NCBI GenBank assembly: GCA_900470155.1 | Contig: UBZT01000003.1 | Span: 62,001-126,000 of the forward strand | DNA from: Hyphomicrobiales bacterium | GTDB lineage: Bacteria; Pseudomonadota; Alphaproteobacteria; Rhizobiales; Rhizobiaceae | Direction: 5' to 3' | Length of the DNA stretch: 64,000 nucleotides | Part shown: piece by piece, positions 40,531 to 50,360 of the stretch | Layout of the letters: each line of letters opens with the position of its first letter | How positions within the stretch are numbered: position 1 is the stretch's first letter | The notes under the pieces: model-generated | Databases searched by the model: none | What the model saw: only the letters and a program-made list of their open reading frames with translations | What the model was told of the DNA's origin: nothing | Program-made: the position numbers and the translations under genes

Positions 40531-43500
40531 TCAGATCAATCCGGCTTCCTCCGCAACTTTGTTCTCCAGTGGCTTGTAGCCGACCGATCGCAGTGCAACG
40601 TAGAAGACCGGTGTCAGGAACAGACCTAGGATGGTTACCCCGAGCATGCCTGCGAACACTGCAGTGCCGAGCGATTGGCGCATTTCAGCGCCGGGGCCTG
40701 TCGCGATCATGAGTGGCACTACACCCAGGATAAAGGCAAATGCGGTCATCAGGATCGGCCTCAAGCGGAGGCGGCTGGCCTCTGTGGCTGCCTGGGCCGG
40801 AGTGGCGCCGTCCTCTTGGGCCTGGCGTGCAAACTCGACGATCAGAATAGCGTTCTTCGCCGCCAGGCCGATCAGCACGATCAGTCCGATTTGCGTCAGG
40901 ATGTTATTGTCCTGTCCTCGCAAGAACACCCCGACCAGGGCTGCAAGCACAGCCATTGGCACGACGAGGATAATAGCAAGCGGCAGGACCCAGCTTTCAT
41001 ATTGGGCCGATAAAGCCAGAAAGACAAAGACGACCGACAGCGCGAATATGAAGATTGCCGTATTGCCGGTGTTGCGCTCCTGGAAGGCCAGGTCGGTCCA
41101 CTCGAATGCGGTGCCGGGCGGCAGGATCTCGGCCGCCAGGGTTTCCATTTCGTCCAGCGCGGTGCCGGTGGATACGCCGGGACCCGGGTTGCCCTGGATC
41201 GGAACGGAGACATACATGTTGTATCGCTGGACAAGGGATGGTCCGGTAGTGTCCTGGATATCGACCAGTGTTCCGAGCGGCACCAAGGCGCCGGTGGAGG
41301 AGCGGACCTTGAGCGAGAGAATATCCTCGCGCTCCAACCGATACTGCTGGTCTGCCTGCGCCCGTACCTGGTAGACGCGACCGAACGCATTGAAGTCATT
41401 GACATAGGACGTGCCCAGATTGATGGAGAGCGTCTCGAAGATATTGGGGATTGGAACGCTCAAAGCGCGGGCCTTTTCGCGGTCGATTGCCAGGAAATAT
41501 TGCGGGCTGGAAGCGGAAAAGGTGGTGAATACCCCTGTCAGACTTTTCGTCCGGCTGGCGGCACCCATCATTTGGTAGGCAAGGCCAAGCACGCGGCGCA
41601 TATCGGAGCTGTCGCGATCGATGATCTGCATTTTAAAACCGCCAGAATTGCCGACCCCGCGGATGGAGGGCGGCGGCACGGCGATGATGAAAGCGTCCTG
41701 GATGCCTTGCAGCGTTCCGTAGATCTGACCGATTATCTGGTCGGCGCTGTGACCATGTTTCAACCTTTCCTCGAAAGTATCAAAGGCGGCAAACACCACG
41801 CCTGAATTCGACGCGTTGGTGAAGGTCGCTCCATTGAAGCCGGAGAATGCCACAGCGTTCTTGACGCCAGGAACGGTGAGGATGGTCTCGGAGGCGCGTT
41901 TAATCACCGCGTCGGTGCGGGCGAGCGAGGCACCGTCCGGAAGCTGCACGACAACAATTGCATAACCCTGGTCCATCGTCGGTACAAAGCCGCTGGGGAC
42001 CGTCTTGCCCATGTGCCAGGTGGCTGCCAGAAGGCCTACAAAGACAATAATGGTGGCGCCGAGCCCGATCCGTGTCGAGACCAGATGGCTGATAACCCAG
42101 GCATAGCCCTCTGTCATGCGGCCGAAACCATTGTTAAAGGCGTTGGCGAAAGCCCGGGCAACGCGCGTGAATGGGTTGCGCGTTTCAAGGTGCTCCTCGT
42201 GAGGCCGAAGCAGCAGGGCTGCAAGTGCCGGCGACAGCGTGAGCGAGTTCAGCGCCGAAATGGCAGTAGCCACCGAAATCGTTGCGGCGAACTGGAGATA
42301 GAACTGCCCTGATATGCCAGGAATGAAAGCCGTTGGTACGAAGACGGCGATGAGCACAAGTGAGATCGCGATGATAGCGGTGCCGACTTCGTCCATTGTC
42401 ACATGCGCCGCCTGTTTAGGGGTCATGCCCTTGGCCAGATTGCGCTCCACATTCTCCACGACCACGATCGCGTCATCGACGACGATGCCAATGGCCAGCA
42501 CCAGACCGAACAGGGTGAGCATATTCAGAGAGAATCCGAAGGCGAGCAAAAATGCAAAACAGCCGATCAATGAAACGGGGATGGCAATGATTGGGATCAG
42601 AGCCGTGCGCCAGGACTGCAGGAACACCAGAACCACGATGGCGACGAGAAGGGCAGCTTCGAAGATTGTTTTGTAGACCTCGGTGATGGATTCCGAGATG
42701 AATTCGGTCGGATCGTAGACAATGGTATATTCGAGGCCAGGCGGGAAATCCTTCTTCAAGGTTTCCATCGTCGCCCTGATTTGCTCGGCAGCTTCGAGTG
42801 CATTGGTGCCCGGCCTCGAAAAGATGCCGAGCGCGACGGCGACTTTGCCGTCCAGATAACTATTCGTGGCGTAATCCTTAGCGCCTAACTCGATACGGGC
42901 AATATCTTGCAACTGCACCAGGCGGCCGCTCTCCGTCGCTTTCACGATGACGTATCGGAACTGGCGGGCGTCACTGAACCGGCCCTCGGTTGTCACGGTA
43001 TACTGGAAGGCATTGGCGCCAGCATTTGGCGGCCCACCGATTGATCCACCGGAGACCTGAACATTTTGGTCACGCAACGACTGTACGACGTCGCTTGACG
43101 TCATGCCGTAGGATGCAAGTTTTTCGGGGTCGAGCCAAATGCGCAGCGCATATTCGCGCTCGCCGAACAAGACGACGTCTCCCACGCCGTCCAGTCTCAC
43201 AAGCAGATCGCGGGCACGGCTGCGGGCATAGTTGGAGACATAAAGCTGGTCATAGCGGTCGTTGGGCGAGATCAGGTGCACGACCATCATCAGGTCAGGC
43301 GAACTCTTGGCCGTCGTCACGCCGATGCGGCGAACTTCTTCCGGCAGGCGCGGCTCGGCGATTGCAACACGGTTCTGGACCAGGACCTGCGCCTTGTCGA
43401 GGTCCGTGCCAAGCTTGAAGGTGACGGTAAGCGCCATTGAGCCGTCGGCTGTCGAATAGGAGGACATATAGAGCATGTCCTCGACGCCGTTGATCTCCTG

Positions 43501-43704
43501 TTCGAGTGGCGTCGATACCGTGTCGGCGATCGTTTCCGCGTCGGCGCCCGGATAGGCGGTGCGGATGACAATGGTGGGCGGTGCGATTTCGGGATATTGG
43601 GCGACTGGAAGCTGAAAGTAGGCGATACTGCCGACGATCACCAGGAAGATCGACAAGACCGACGCAAAAATCGGCCTGTCCACGAAGAAATGGGCAAATC
43701 TCAT
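40531..43704 (-). CDS. RND multidrug efflux permease (HAE1 family)
   Basis: The 1057-residue inner-membrane protein opens MRFAHFFVDRPIFASVLSIF and shows the HAE1 hallmarks: periplasmic porter motifs PGADAETIADTVSTPLEQEINGVEDMLYMSS (family spacing), transmembrane segment 4 GIVVDDAIVVVENVERN with the proton-relay Asp pair, and TM10 GLAAKNAILIVEFARQ with the relay Lys. Full length for AcrB-like pumps (about 1040). It follows the adaptor gene with an ATGA overlap. No outer-membrane channel is encoded beside it, so a TolC-type protein from elsewhere is needed. Confidence 0.95.
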   Translation of the reverse strand: MRFAHFFVDRPIFASVLSIFLVIVGSIAYFQLPVAQYPEIAPPTIVIRTAYPGADAETIADTVSTPLEQEINGVEDMLYMSSYSTADGSMALTVTFKLGTDLDKAQVLVQNRVAIAEPRLPEEVRRIGVTTAKSSPDLMMVVHLISPNDRYDQLYVSNYARSRARDLLVRLDGVGDVVLFGEREYALRIWLDPEKLASYGMTSSDVVQSLRDQNVQVSGGSIGGPPNAGANAFQYTVTTEGRFSDARQFRYVIVKATESGRLVQLQDIARIELGAKDYATNSYLDGKVAVALGIFSRPGTNALEAAEQIRATMETLKKDFPPGLEYTIVYDPTEFISESITEVYKTIFEAALLVAIVVLVFLQSWRTALIPIIAIPVSLIGCFAFLLAFGFSLNMLTLFGLVLAIGIVVDDAIVVVENVERNLAKGMTPKQAAHVTMDEVGTAIIAISLVLIAVFVPTAFIPGISGQFYLQFAATISVATAISALNSLTLSPALAALLLRPHEEHLETRNPFTRVARAFANAFNNGFGRMTEGYAWVISHLVSTRIGLGATIIVFVGLLAATWHMGKTVPSGFVPTMDQGYAIVVVQLPDGASLARTDAVIKRASETILTVPGVKNAVAFSGFNGATFTNASNSGVVFAAFDTFEERLKHGHSADQIIGQIYGTLQGIQDAFIIAVPPPSIRGVGNSGGFKMQIIDRDSSDMRRVLGLAYQMMGAASRTKSLTGVFTTFSASSPQYFLAIDREKARALSVPIPNIFETLSINLGTSYVNDFNAFGRVYQVRAQADQQYRLEREDILSLKVRSSTGALVPLGTLVDIQDTTGPSLVQRYNMYVSVPIQGNPGPGVSTGTALDEMETLAAEILPPGTAFEWTDLAFQERNTGNTAIFIFALSVVFVFLALSAQYESWVLPLAIILVVPMAVLAALVGVFLRGQDNNILTQIGLIVLIGLAAKNAILIVEFARQAQEDGATPAQAATEASRLRLRPILMTAFAFILGVVPLMIATGPGAEMRQSLGTAVFAGMLGVTILGLFLTPVFYVALRSVGYKPLENKVAEEAGLI

Positions 43705-44852
43705 TGGTCGCTCTCCGTCGTCGCTGCCTCGGGGGGCAGCACCACGAGCGTCGGATCCACGATCACGCCGGGACGTAAGCGCATCAGGCCGTTGACGACG
43801 ATCGTCTCGTCCCCGGTCAAACCCTCGCGAATGACGCGGTAGCCATAAAGCCTCGGTCCGAGCCGCACCTGCTTCGTTGAAACGCTGCCGTCTTCGGCAA
43901 CGACATAGACGATCCGTTGATCCTGATCGGAGCCAATTGCTTCATCAGGCACAAGAATGCCCTGATACGTATTGGAAGCAGCAACCTCGACACGGCCGAA
44001 CAGACCGGGCTGCAGGATAAATTTGGGATTGTCGAAGCGGGCCCGGACACGCATTGTGCCGGTTTCTCGATCGACCCGGTTTTCCGCGAAATCAAGCTTG
44101 CCGGTGAACGGCTTTTCGGCGGAATCCGCTATTGTCACAGTCACCGCCAAGGAACCGCCGCCTTCCTGCAGATTACGCCCCTGCTCGCGGGCAACGCGCG
44201 CGTAGCTCAAAAGACGGCGCTCATCGACATCGAAGTAGAAGTCGATCGGATCAAGCGAAACAATTGTCGTCAGCGCAGTCTGATCCGCTTGCACGAGATT
44301 TCCGACTGAGATCAGACGTCGATCAATGCGTCCGCTAAGCGGTGCCTTGATAATCGTATATTCCATGTCGAGTTTTGCACGGGCGAGGCTTGCCTCGGTT
44401 CCACGAAGGTTGGCCTGTGCGGATTGAAGCTCGCGACGACGGTCATCAAGGGTGGAGACGGAAAGCGTTCCCTTTTGCACCAGTGATTCCGTGCGGGAAA
44501 ATTCGGCTTCGGCGAAGGTCAGCGTCGACCTCGCGACTTCCTGCGACGAGGTGGCGATGTCCAGTGCGGTCTGAAATGGCCGCTGGTCAATGACGAAGAG
44601 TTTGTCGCCCTTGTTCACCATAGCACCATCGGTGAAATCGACCTGGTCAAGATAGCCGCCGACCCGCGAGCGGAGCGTCACTTCGTCCACGGCCTCGAAC
44701 CGGCCGATGAACTCATCGCTATCGATAACGTCGCGGACGACGGGCTTGGCCACAGTGACCGGTGCCTTGGGCTGTTCCTGTGCAAGGGAGGAGGTTGCGC
44801 ACAGACCTGCGCAGAAAAGCAACAATGCCGCAATCCACTGGTGTCGTCGCAT
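43701..44852 (-). CDS. RND efflux periplasmic adaptor protein (MFP, AcrA-like)
   Basis: The 383-residue product has a signal-like N-terminus (MRRHQWIAALLLFCAGLCAT), then VTLRSRVGGYLDQVDFTDGAMVNKGDKLFVIDQRPF (barrel-sandwich hybrid), a helical hairpin (about 95-160) and a beta-barrel part with TGTMRVRARFDNPKFILQPGLFGRVEV. It links the pump to an outer-membrane channel. ATG 44852 is preceded by GGAG with 7-nt spacing. A potential hairpin lies about 140 nt upstream. Confidence 0.93.
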   Translation of the reverse strand: MRRHQWIAALLLFCAGLCATSSLAQEQPKAPVTVAKPVVRDVIDSDEFIGRFEAVDEVTLRSRVGGYLDQVDFTDGAMVNKGDKLFVIDQRPFQTALDIATSSQEVARSTLTFAEAEFSRTESLVQKGTLSVSTLDDRRRELQSAQANLRGTEASLARAKLDMEYTIIKAPLSGRIDRRLISVGNLVQADQTALTTIVSLDPIDFYFDVDERRLLSYARVAREQGRNLQEGGGSLAVTVTIADSAEKPFTGKLDFAENRVDRETGTMRVRARFDNPKFILQPGLFGRVEVAASNTYQGILVPDEAIGSDQDQRIVYVVAEDGSVSTKQVRLGPRLYGYRVIREGLTGDETIVVNGLMRLRPGVIVDPTLVVLPPEAATTESDQ

Positions 44853-45393
44853 TTGTAAACTCCGAAAGAGCACCAAGCACTATTCATCGCGCGGTTGCAC
44901 GAACGTGTTGGTTCAATTGAGTAACGCTTGATCAAGCTCGAATTTACGTCGATGTGGTAATGCGCATGATTGTGAGACAAGCTGAGGTACCTGAAAACGC
45001 GAGTTTTCAGGTCTTTAAATTGTCTTCACCAAGGATAGAAATCCCGAGGCTACAAGAACGAATACTTGTTTGGACGCTAGCCTACATCATTCGATTGTCT
45101 TGTCATCATGGAAATACGGTTTTCTGGAAGCCAGGACGACACGGTGTTTGGTCAAGGGAATCTGGGCTTGTCCATCATGCTTTCACGTCGTTGATACAGA
45201 CAGATCGGGCAAGGTCAATTTGCAAGCGTCGCTGCAAAAACAACGGCGAACAACTGCCGTGGTACTGATCTTGACATAAGACGTCGCAGCACCATTCGTT
45301 GCACAGCTGTCGGGGTGGCGCCTCTCTCCGGGATCGGCGTCATCGGTGTTCCCCGCCGCTGGCGAGCGCCGTCACGTTGGTTGCCCTCTGTCG
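44853..45393. other. 541-bp gap upstream of the efflux operon
   Basis: No gene is convincing; a 104-codon + strand frame has odd composition and no ribosome site. The stretch includes the hairpin at 44989-45012 and presumably the efflux promoter. No regulator gene for the pump lies beside it. Confidence 0.5.
44989..45012. promoter_or_regulatory. Perfect inverted repeat ACCTGAAAAC-GCGA-GTTTTCAGGT before the efflux operon
   Basis: Ten-bp perfect arms surround GCGA. As DNA it could be an operator for a TetR/MarR-type repressor; as RNA on the + strand it would close with a GNRA tetraloop. It lies about 140 bp upstream of the adaptor start codon. Confidence 0.5.
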
Positions 45394-46455
45394 TCAGCTC
45401 TCTTTGTCCCAATACCAGGCCACGTATTGCCGCTTGCGATCGCGCTTCCGGTCAGCCAGGGAGCGTTTGATGGCGCGCACATCGGATTTTTCGGCCGCGA
45501 ACCAGACGAAGGTGTCGTCACCGACATTCTCAAGCGCGGCCTTCACCCGGCCAACCAGAGTTTTGGCGCCATCCGCGGCGTAGGACGCCCGATGAAGCCA
45601 CTCTGTATGCAGTCGAGCTTGAGTGCGAAGTGCTTGCTCCTCGCCGGCATTTTCGACTTCGATGAGTGCAGTCATCGTCACGCCTGGTGGCGCTTCTTCC
45701 ACCATGCGCGCGATTGCCGGAAGCGCGCTTTCATCACCGGCAAAGAAAATTACGTCTGCTTGTGGCAAACCTCCTCCTCCAGGCCCCATAAGCGCCACCT
45801 GCTCGCCGGCCATTGTATCTCGCGCAAAGTCAGCGCCAGGCGTGGCGACCCCTTCGGCCGGATGCTGCAGGAAGTCGATGCAAACACGATTGCTTTCAAG
45901 GTCGACGCTACGGATCGTGTAAACCCGCACAATCAGTTCGTCCTCGCCTTCGGGCCAGCCGATCCGGCCATTTGCTTCAAGATTCGGCCAGACCGGTGTT
46001 CGGCCCCTCGGCGGCACGAGTAGCCGAACGTGCATGTTGCCCCCGATGAATGGCGACGCATCGGTGAGCGACAGGGTGACGCGTCGCATACGCGGCGTCA
46101 CGTCTTCCGCGGACACAACCGTTGCCTCGAAGAAGCCGGGCGGCCTAACCTTCGGGGCGGGCGTCGACCATTCGAGGGAGAATGGCTGTTCTCCCGCGAA
46201 ATAGAAAAGATGCTCGGCAAACATCGTCCGAGTTGCTGCCAGCGCCTCGTCGTTTTCCGAGTGTATCTCGATATTCAGGAAGTCATCAGTCGTTGCGATT
46301 TCGATCGTCCAGTCCGTCGATTTGAGGGTGGCGATGCCATCGTTGTAGACGACGTCCGAATGCTCGACAAAATGTTCGCAGATCTCGTCAAGCATGGCGG
46401 TGACATTGGCGGGGTGCGCAATGCCAGAGAGTTTGACGGCATGGAAATCGGTCAT
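45394..46455 (-). CDS. Siderophore-interacting protein with N-terminal DUF2218 domain
   Basis: The 353-residue product combines a DUF2218-like N-terminus (about 1-95: ICEHFVEHSDVVYNDGIATL...) with a siderophore-interacting FAD/NAD(P)H domain: VTPRMRRVTLSL, YTIRSVDLESNRVCIDFLQHPAEGVATPGADFA family pattern, MGPGGGGLP and AGDESALPAI, and closing YVAWYWDKES. Such proteins reduce ferric siderophores in the cytoplasm to free iron. Last gene of the uptake operon; it overlaps the ATPase by four bases (ATGA). Confidence 0.9.
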   Translation of the reverse strand: MTDFHAVKLSGIAHPANVTAMLDEICEHFVEHSDVVYNDGIATLKSTDWTIEIATTDDFLNIEIHSENDEALAATRTMFAEHLFYFAGEQPFSLEWSTPAPKVRPPGFFEATVVSAEDVTPRMRRVTLSLTDASPFIGGNMHVRLLVPPRGRTPVWPNLEANGRIGWPEGEDELIVRVYTIRSVDLESNRVCIDFLQHPAEGVATPGADFARDTMAGEQVALMGPGGGGLPQADVIFFAGDESALPAIARMVEEAPPGVTMTALIEVENAGEEQALRTQARLHTEWLHRASYAADGAKTLVGRVKAALENVGDDTFVWFAAEKSDVRAIKRSLADRKRDRKRQYVAWYWDKES

Positions 46456-47282
46456 GATCTTGCCTCGATAGATGGAAGGGAAATCTGCTGAATGTGGTGA
46501 CGTCCGATCGGGAGCATCATCGGTCTGTCCGAGGTCGGATCGGTGAGTATCCTGCTTTCAAGGCCGAAGACCTGGCGCACCATGTCCTCGGTGAGCACGG
46601 ACTGGGGGGCTCCCGTCCGGAACGGTCTACCGTCGAGCATGGCGACAAGATGGTCGCCATATCGGGCGGCAAGGTTCAGGTCGTGCAGGACCATGACGAT
46701 CGTCGTGCCACGGAACCTATTGAGATCCGTCAGCAGGTCGAGCACGTCGATCTGGTGGCTGATGTCGAGGAAGGTCGTCGGTTCGTCGAGGAGCAGGATT
46801 TCGGTCTCCTGGGCCAGAGCCATGGCGATCCATGCCCGCTGCCGTTGGCCGCCGGAGAGTTCGTCCACCGGACGCTCTGCGAGGTCCGCCGTCTGGGTGG
46901 CCTCGAGTGCGTCTGCTATGGCCTTGTCGTCGGACTTGGTCCAGGAGGCGAAAAGGCCGTGATGGGGATGTCTGCCGCGGCTGACGAGATCCATGACCGT
47001 GATGCCATCAGGTGCGATGGGTGACTGCGGAAGCAGCCCGAGCCGCCGGGCGAGTTCACGGGTCGGCAGCCGGTGGATTGCCCGGCCATCAAGCAGGACT
47101 TCGCCACTCTTCGGAGCAATCAGCCGTGACAGGGCCTTGAGCAGGGTGGATTTGCCACAGGCATTGGCACCGACGATCGCGGTGATCCTGCCGGAGGGAA
47201 TGATGAGGTCCAGGTCCTGCAGGACGAGGTTCTCGCCATAGCCGGCCGAAAGCGATTTCGCCTCAAGGCGGGGATCGGTCAT
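46452..47282 (-). CDS. Ferric siderophore ABC transporter ATP-binding protein (FecE/FepC type)
   Basis: The 276-residue ATPase has SLSAGYGENLVLQDLDL, Walker A GANACGKSTLLKAL, signature LSGGQRQRAWIAMAL, Walker B ILLLDEPTTFLDISHQ and VLHDLNLAARY, the signature set of siderophore/B12-type importers. The Walker A shows GANACGKST, as in this family. It overlaps both neighbours by four bases. Confidence 0.93.
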   Translation of the reverse strand: MTDPRLEAKSLSAGYGENLVLQDLDLIIPSGRITAIVGANACGKSTLLKALSRLIAPKSGEVLLDGRAIHRLPTRELARRLGLLPQSPIAPDGITVMDLVSRGRHPHHGLFASWTKSDDKAIADALEATQTADLAERPVDELSGGQRQRAWIAMALAQETEILLLDEPTTFLDISHQIDVLDLLTDLNRFRGTTIVMVLHDLNLAARYGDHLVAMLDGRPFRTGAPQSVLTEDMVRQVFGLESRILTDPTSDRPMMLPIGRHHIQQISLPSIEARS

Positions 47283-48328
47283 GGCGTACCTCCGCGGCGG
47301 TTGCTTCTAATGATCAGGGTGATGAGATAGGGGGCGCCGAGCGCGCCGGTGACGACGCCGACCGGGTAGCGGCCGGGAAGCAGGAACTGACCGACGAAGT
47401 CTCCGATCAGGACCAGCAAAGCGGCCACCATGCCGGCCGGCAGGAGGATCGAACTGCGTCGCCCGAACATGCCGGTGGCGATCGGCCCTGCAAGAAACGC
47501 GACAAAGGCGATCGGTCCGGTGACGGCCGTGGCCGTGGCGATCAATCCCACAGCTGATATCATCACGATGAGGCGCGTGGTGGAGACATTCACCCCCAGA
47601 GCCGTTGCCGTCTCGTCTCCCGTTCGCATGGCTTCAAGATCGCGGCCCTTGAAGAGAATGAGCGCGCCGAAGACAAGAAGGGATGCCATCACGGGGAGGC
47701 TCTGCTCAAGCTTTGCCCCGTTGAGACTGCCGGTCAGCCAGCGCATGGCTTCCTGCAGGGTGAAGGCGGGGGCGCGCGAGAGCACATAGGCAATCATGCT
47801 TTCCAGCATGGCTGAAACGCCGATCCCGACGAGGATGAGGCGCGAGCCGGCCACCCCGCTTTTCGCCGAGAGGCCGTAGACCAGAAGTGCGACCGCGAGG
47901 CCGGCGCCCACGGCAAGTATGGAGACGGCCGGGCCGCCTAGCGACAGAATGACGATTGCGAAGACCGCCGCGGCGCTGGCTCCGGACGTGATGCCGATGA
48001 TGTCGGGGCTGGCAAGTGGGTTGCGCAGCATGGTCTGGAAGGCCGCTCCACCGATCCCGAAGCTGAACCCGGCAACAACCGCGAGAACAGCCCGCGGCAG
48101 GCGCAAATGGCCGACGGTGAAGTCTGCACCGGGAACACTCTCCCCTGAGAGAACGCTGAAGACGTCGGCAAGGGGGGTGAATGTCTGACCGGCCATCAGC
48201 GTGACAAGGAAGCCGAACGCCAGCAGGACCAGCATGAGTGCCAAGAGCGTATGGCGATACCGGGCCTGGCGGCCACGGCTGAATGCGATCATCGCGGCCG
48301 TCAGCGGAGGGATATGGAGGCCGTTCAC
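47279..48328 (-). CDS. Ferric siderophore ABC transporter permease (FecCD family, second)
   Basis: The 349-residue protein has about nine to ten membrane segments and FecCD motifs: HLRLPRAVLAVVAGFSFGIGGAAFQTMLRNPLASPDIIGITSGASAAAV (family spacing), LVGIGVSAMLES and GLIATATAVTGPIAFVAFLAGPIA. The start is GTG 48328, sharing bases with the first permease stop (GTGA); open frame further upstream is only a shadow. Confidence 0.92.
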   Translation of the reverse strand: MNGLHIPPLTAAMIAFSRGRQARYRHTLLALMLVLLAFGFLVTLMAGQTFTPLADVFSVLSGESVPGADFTVGHLRLPRAVLAVVAGFSFGIGGAAFQTMLRNPLASPDIIGITSGASAAAVFAIVILSLGGPAVSILAVGAGLAVALLVYGLSAKSGVAGSRLILVGIGVSAMLESMIAYVLSRAPAFTLQEAMRWLTGSLNGAKLEQSLPVMASLLVFGALILFKGRDLEAMRTGDETATALGVNVSTTRLIVMISAVGLIATATAVTGPIAFVAFLAGPIATGMFGRRSSILLPAGMVAALLVLIGDFVGQFLLPGRYPVGVVTGALGAPYLITLIIRSNRRGGTP

Positions 48329-49368
48329 AAGTCTCTTACCTTCTGTCGTCGGACGATGAAGATGAAGAAGGGTGCGCCGATCAGGGCGGTGACGACACCG
48401 ACTTCCAGCTCGGACGGGCGTGCGGCCAGACGCCCCAGGATATCGCTCGTGGTCAGCAGAGTGGCGCCTCCAAGGGCAGAAAACGGCAGCAGCCAGCGGT
48501 GATCCACCCCGACCAGCAGCCGGCAGGCATGGGGAACGACAAGCCCGACAAAGCCGATCGGGCCGCAGACGGCTGTCGTCGCGCCGCAGAGCATCACCGC
48601 GCCGAGCGTTGCCGTTACCCGGGCAAGCGCGACGCGTTCTCCGAGGCCGGCTGCAAGTTCGTCCCCGAGAGCCAGCGCGTTGAGCCGTCGGGCAGAGAGA
48701 AGGCAGAGGACGAAGCCGACCAAGAGGAAGGCGTAGACCGGTTCCATGCGTTCGAACGTCGCGCCGCCGACACCGCCGATCTGCCAGGAGCGGATGCCGC
48801 CGGCAATGTCCGCCCGGGGAAGAACGACGGCGATGACCAGCGAGGAAAACGCAATCGACGTCGCCGTACCTGACAGCGCGAGCTTCAGCGGCGTTGCGCC
48901 ACCGCGCCCCATCGAGCCGATGACATAGACGAAGACTGCGGTCGCTGCCGCACCCGCGATCGCGACCCAGATGAAGGTATGGGCGGAACTGATACCGAAC
49001 CATGCAACGCCGACCACGACGGCCAGCGAGGCGCCAATATTGATACCGAGAATGCCGGGATCGGCGAGCGGATTGCGCGTGACGCCCTGCATGACCGCAC
49101 CGGCGAGGCCGAGGGCCGCTCCTGCCATCAAGGCAAGGATCGTCCGCGGAATGCGTGTCGCCACTGCTGCGCGATCCAGCGTCGATGTATCGCCAGAGAT
49201 TGCAGCCAGGACATCGGCCACCGGGACATCGCGCGTGCCGATCATCAGCGACAGGATCGCGACCGCGATGCCGATTGCGACGACCGTGCCGAGCCAGGCC
49301 ACCCGTCCCATGTTAACAGCGCGACCGGACGATTGCTGGCGTGCCTGATGTTTCGCGAGCGCCGTCAT
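48325..49368 (-). CDS. Ferric siderophore ABC transporter permease (FecCD family, first)
   Basis: The 347-residue membrane protein has IPRTILALMAGAALGLAGAVMQGVTRNPLADPGILGINIGASLAVV (family spacing), ALSGTATSIAF and AVCGPIGFVGLVVPHACRLLVGVDHRWLLP, the FecCD pattern. It forms the channel with the permease at 47279. ATGA overlap with the binding-protein gene upstream. Confidence 0.92.
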   Translation of the reverse strand: MTALAKHQARQQSSGRAVNMGRVAWLGTVVAIGIAVAILSLMIGTRDVPVADVLAAISGDTSTLDRAAVATRIPRTILALMAGAALGLAGAVMQGVTRNPLADPGILGINIGASLAVVVGVAWFGISSAHTFIWVAIAGAAATAVFVYVIGSMGRGGATPLKLALSGTATSIAFSSLVIAVVLPRADIAGGIRSWQIGGVGGATFERMEPVYAFLLVGFVLCLLSARRLNALALGDELAAGLGERVALARVTATLGAVMLCGATTAVCGPIGFVGLVVPHACRLLVGVDHRWLLPFSALGGATLLTTSDILGRLAARPSELEVGVVTALIGAPFFIFIVRRQKVRDL

Positions 49369-50360
49369 TCCGTCTTTCTGGCCGCTTCCGCCAGCATGGC
49401 GACATAGGCGGGCAGCACCCAGGTGATCGACAGGGGCGTGGGATTGGCGGCGGTGCCGATAGGGTCGCGGCCCAGCATGACGATTGCGTCATGCTTGACG
49501 GCCGGCATGTGGGCGAGCAGCGGATTGGCCTTCATCGCCTCGATCAATCCCCGGTCGCCATAGGTCACGAGGATGTCGACGTCATCGAAGAGATCGATCT
49601 GCTCGGCACTGATCGAGCCGGCAAAGCTGCCAGTGGAAGATGCCTGGACCACGCTTTTCGGCGCAGAGAGACCAAGGTCGCCAAAGAAGCGGATGCGTGT
49701 GTCCTGCGTCGTGTAGAAGTTGACGATGCTGAGGTCATTGGCGTCGAGATGGGTGACGAACATTGCCGTCTTGCCCTTCAGTTCCGGATACTTCGCCACC
49801 TCGGTAGCGATCTTCCGCTCGATGTCTGCAATCAGCGTCTCGCCTTCCTGGGCGAGGCCGAGACCGGCGCTGTCGAAACGGATCATCTCGCGCCAGTCTG
49901 TCGACCAGGGCGCCTGGGGATAGGCGACGACCGGTGCAATCTGGCTCAACGTGTCGTAGTCGGACTGGCTGAGCCCTGAATAAGCGGCCAGAATGACGTC
50001 CGGCTGCGTGCCGGCGACAGCTTCGAAATCGATGCCATCGCCTTCATCGTACAGCCGAGGCGCTGCGGCGCCGAGTTCCTTCAATCGTTCTGCCACCCAT
50101 GGCAGCAGGCCGTCACCATCGTCATCGCCGAAATTGGCAGCCGCCATGCCGACCGGGACGACCCCAAGGGCGAGGGGGACTTCGTGATTGGCCCAGGCCA
50201 CCGTCGCCACTCGTTGTGGCCTCTCGGCGACCATCGTCGTGCCGAGCGCGTGTTTAATTTCAACGGGAAAGCGATCTTGCTCGTCTGCTTGTGCGGTGGT
50301 GCCGGCGACACATAGGAGAATTGCTGCAACGGGCACCAGGTGATTCAAGTTGATCCGCAT
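49365..50360 (-). CDS. Ferric siderophore-binding periplasmic protein (FecB/FepB type)
   Basis: The 331-residue product has a signal peptide (MRINLNHLVPVAAILLCVAG, cleavage near AQADE) and the TroA-like iron-siderophore fold: VEIKHALGTTMVAERPQRVATVAW, QPDVILAAYSGLSQSDYDTLSQIAPVVAYP. First gene of the five-gene uptake operon, divergent from the TonB receptor gene. The ribosome site is weak. Confidence 0.9.
   Translation of the reverse strand: MRINLNHLVPVAAILLCVAGTTAQADEQDRFPVEIKHALGTTMVAERPQRVATVAWANHEVPLALGVVPVGMAAANFGDDDGDGLLPWVAERLKELGAAAPRLYDEGDGIDFEAVAGTQPDVILAAYSGLSQSDYDTLSQIAPVVAYPQAPWSTDWREMIRFDSAGLGLAQEGETLIADIERKIATEVAKYPELKGKTAMFVTHLDANDLSIVNFYTTQDTRIRFFGDLGLSAPKSVVQASSTGSFAGSISAEQIDLFDDVDILVTYGDRGLIEAMKANPLLAHMPAVKHDAIVMLGRDPIGTAANPTPLSITWVLPAYVAMLAEAARKTE

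Noticed and set aside
44954-45268. 104-codon + strand frame before the efflux operon
   Set aside because: No ribosome site, no family resemblance and atypical composition.
48329-49003. N-terminal extension of the second FecCD permease frame
   Set aside because: Arg/Pro-rich shadow of the first permease; GTG at 48328 gives the family N-terminus and a GTGA overlap.
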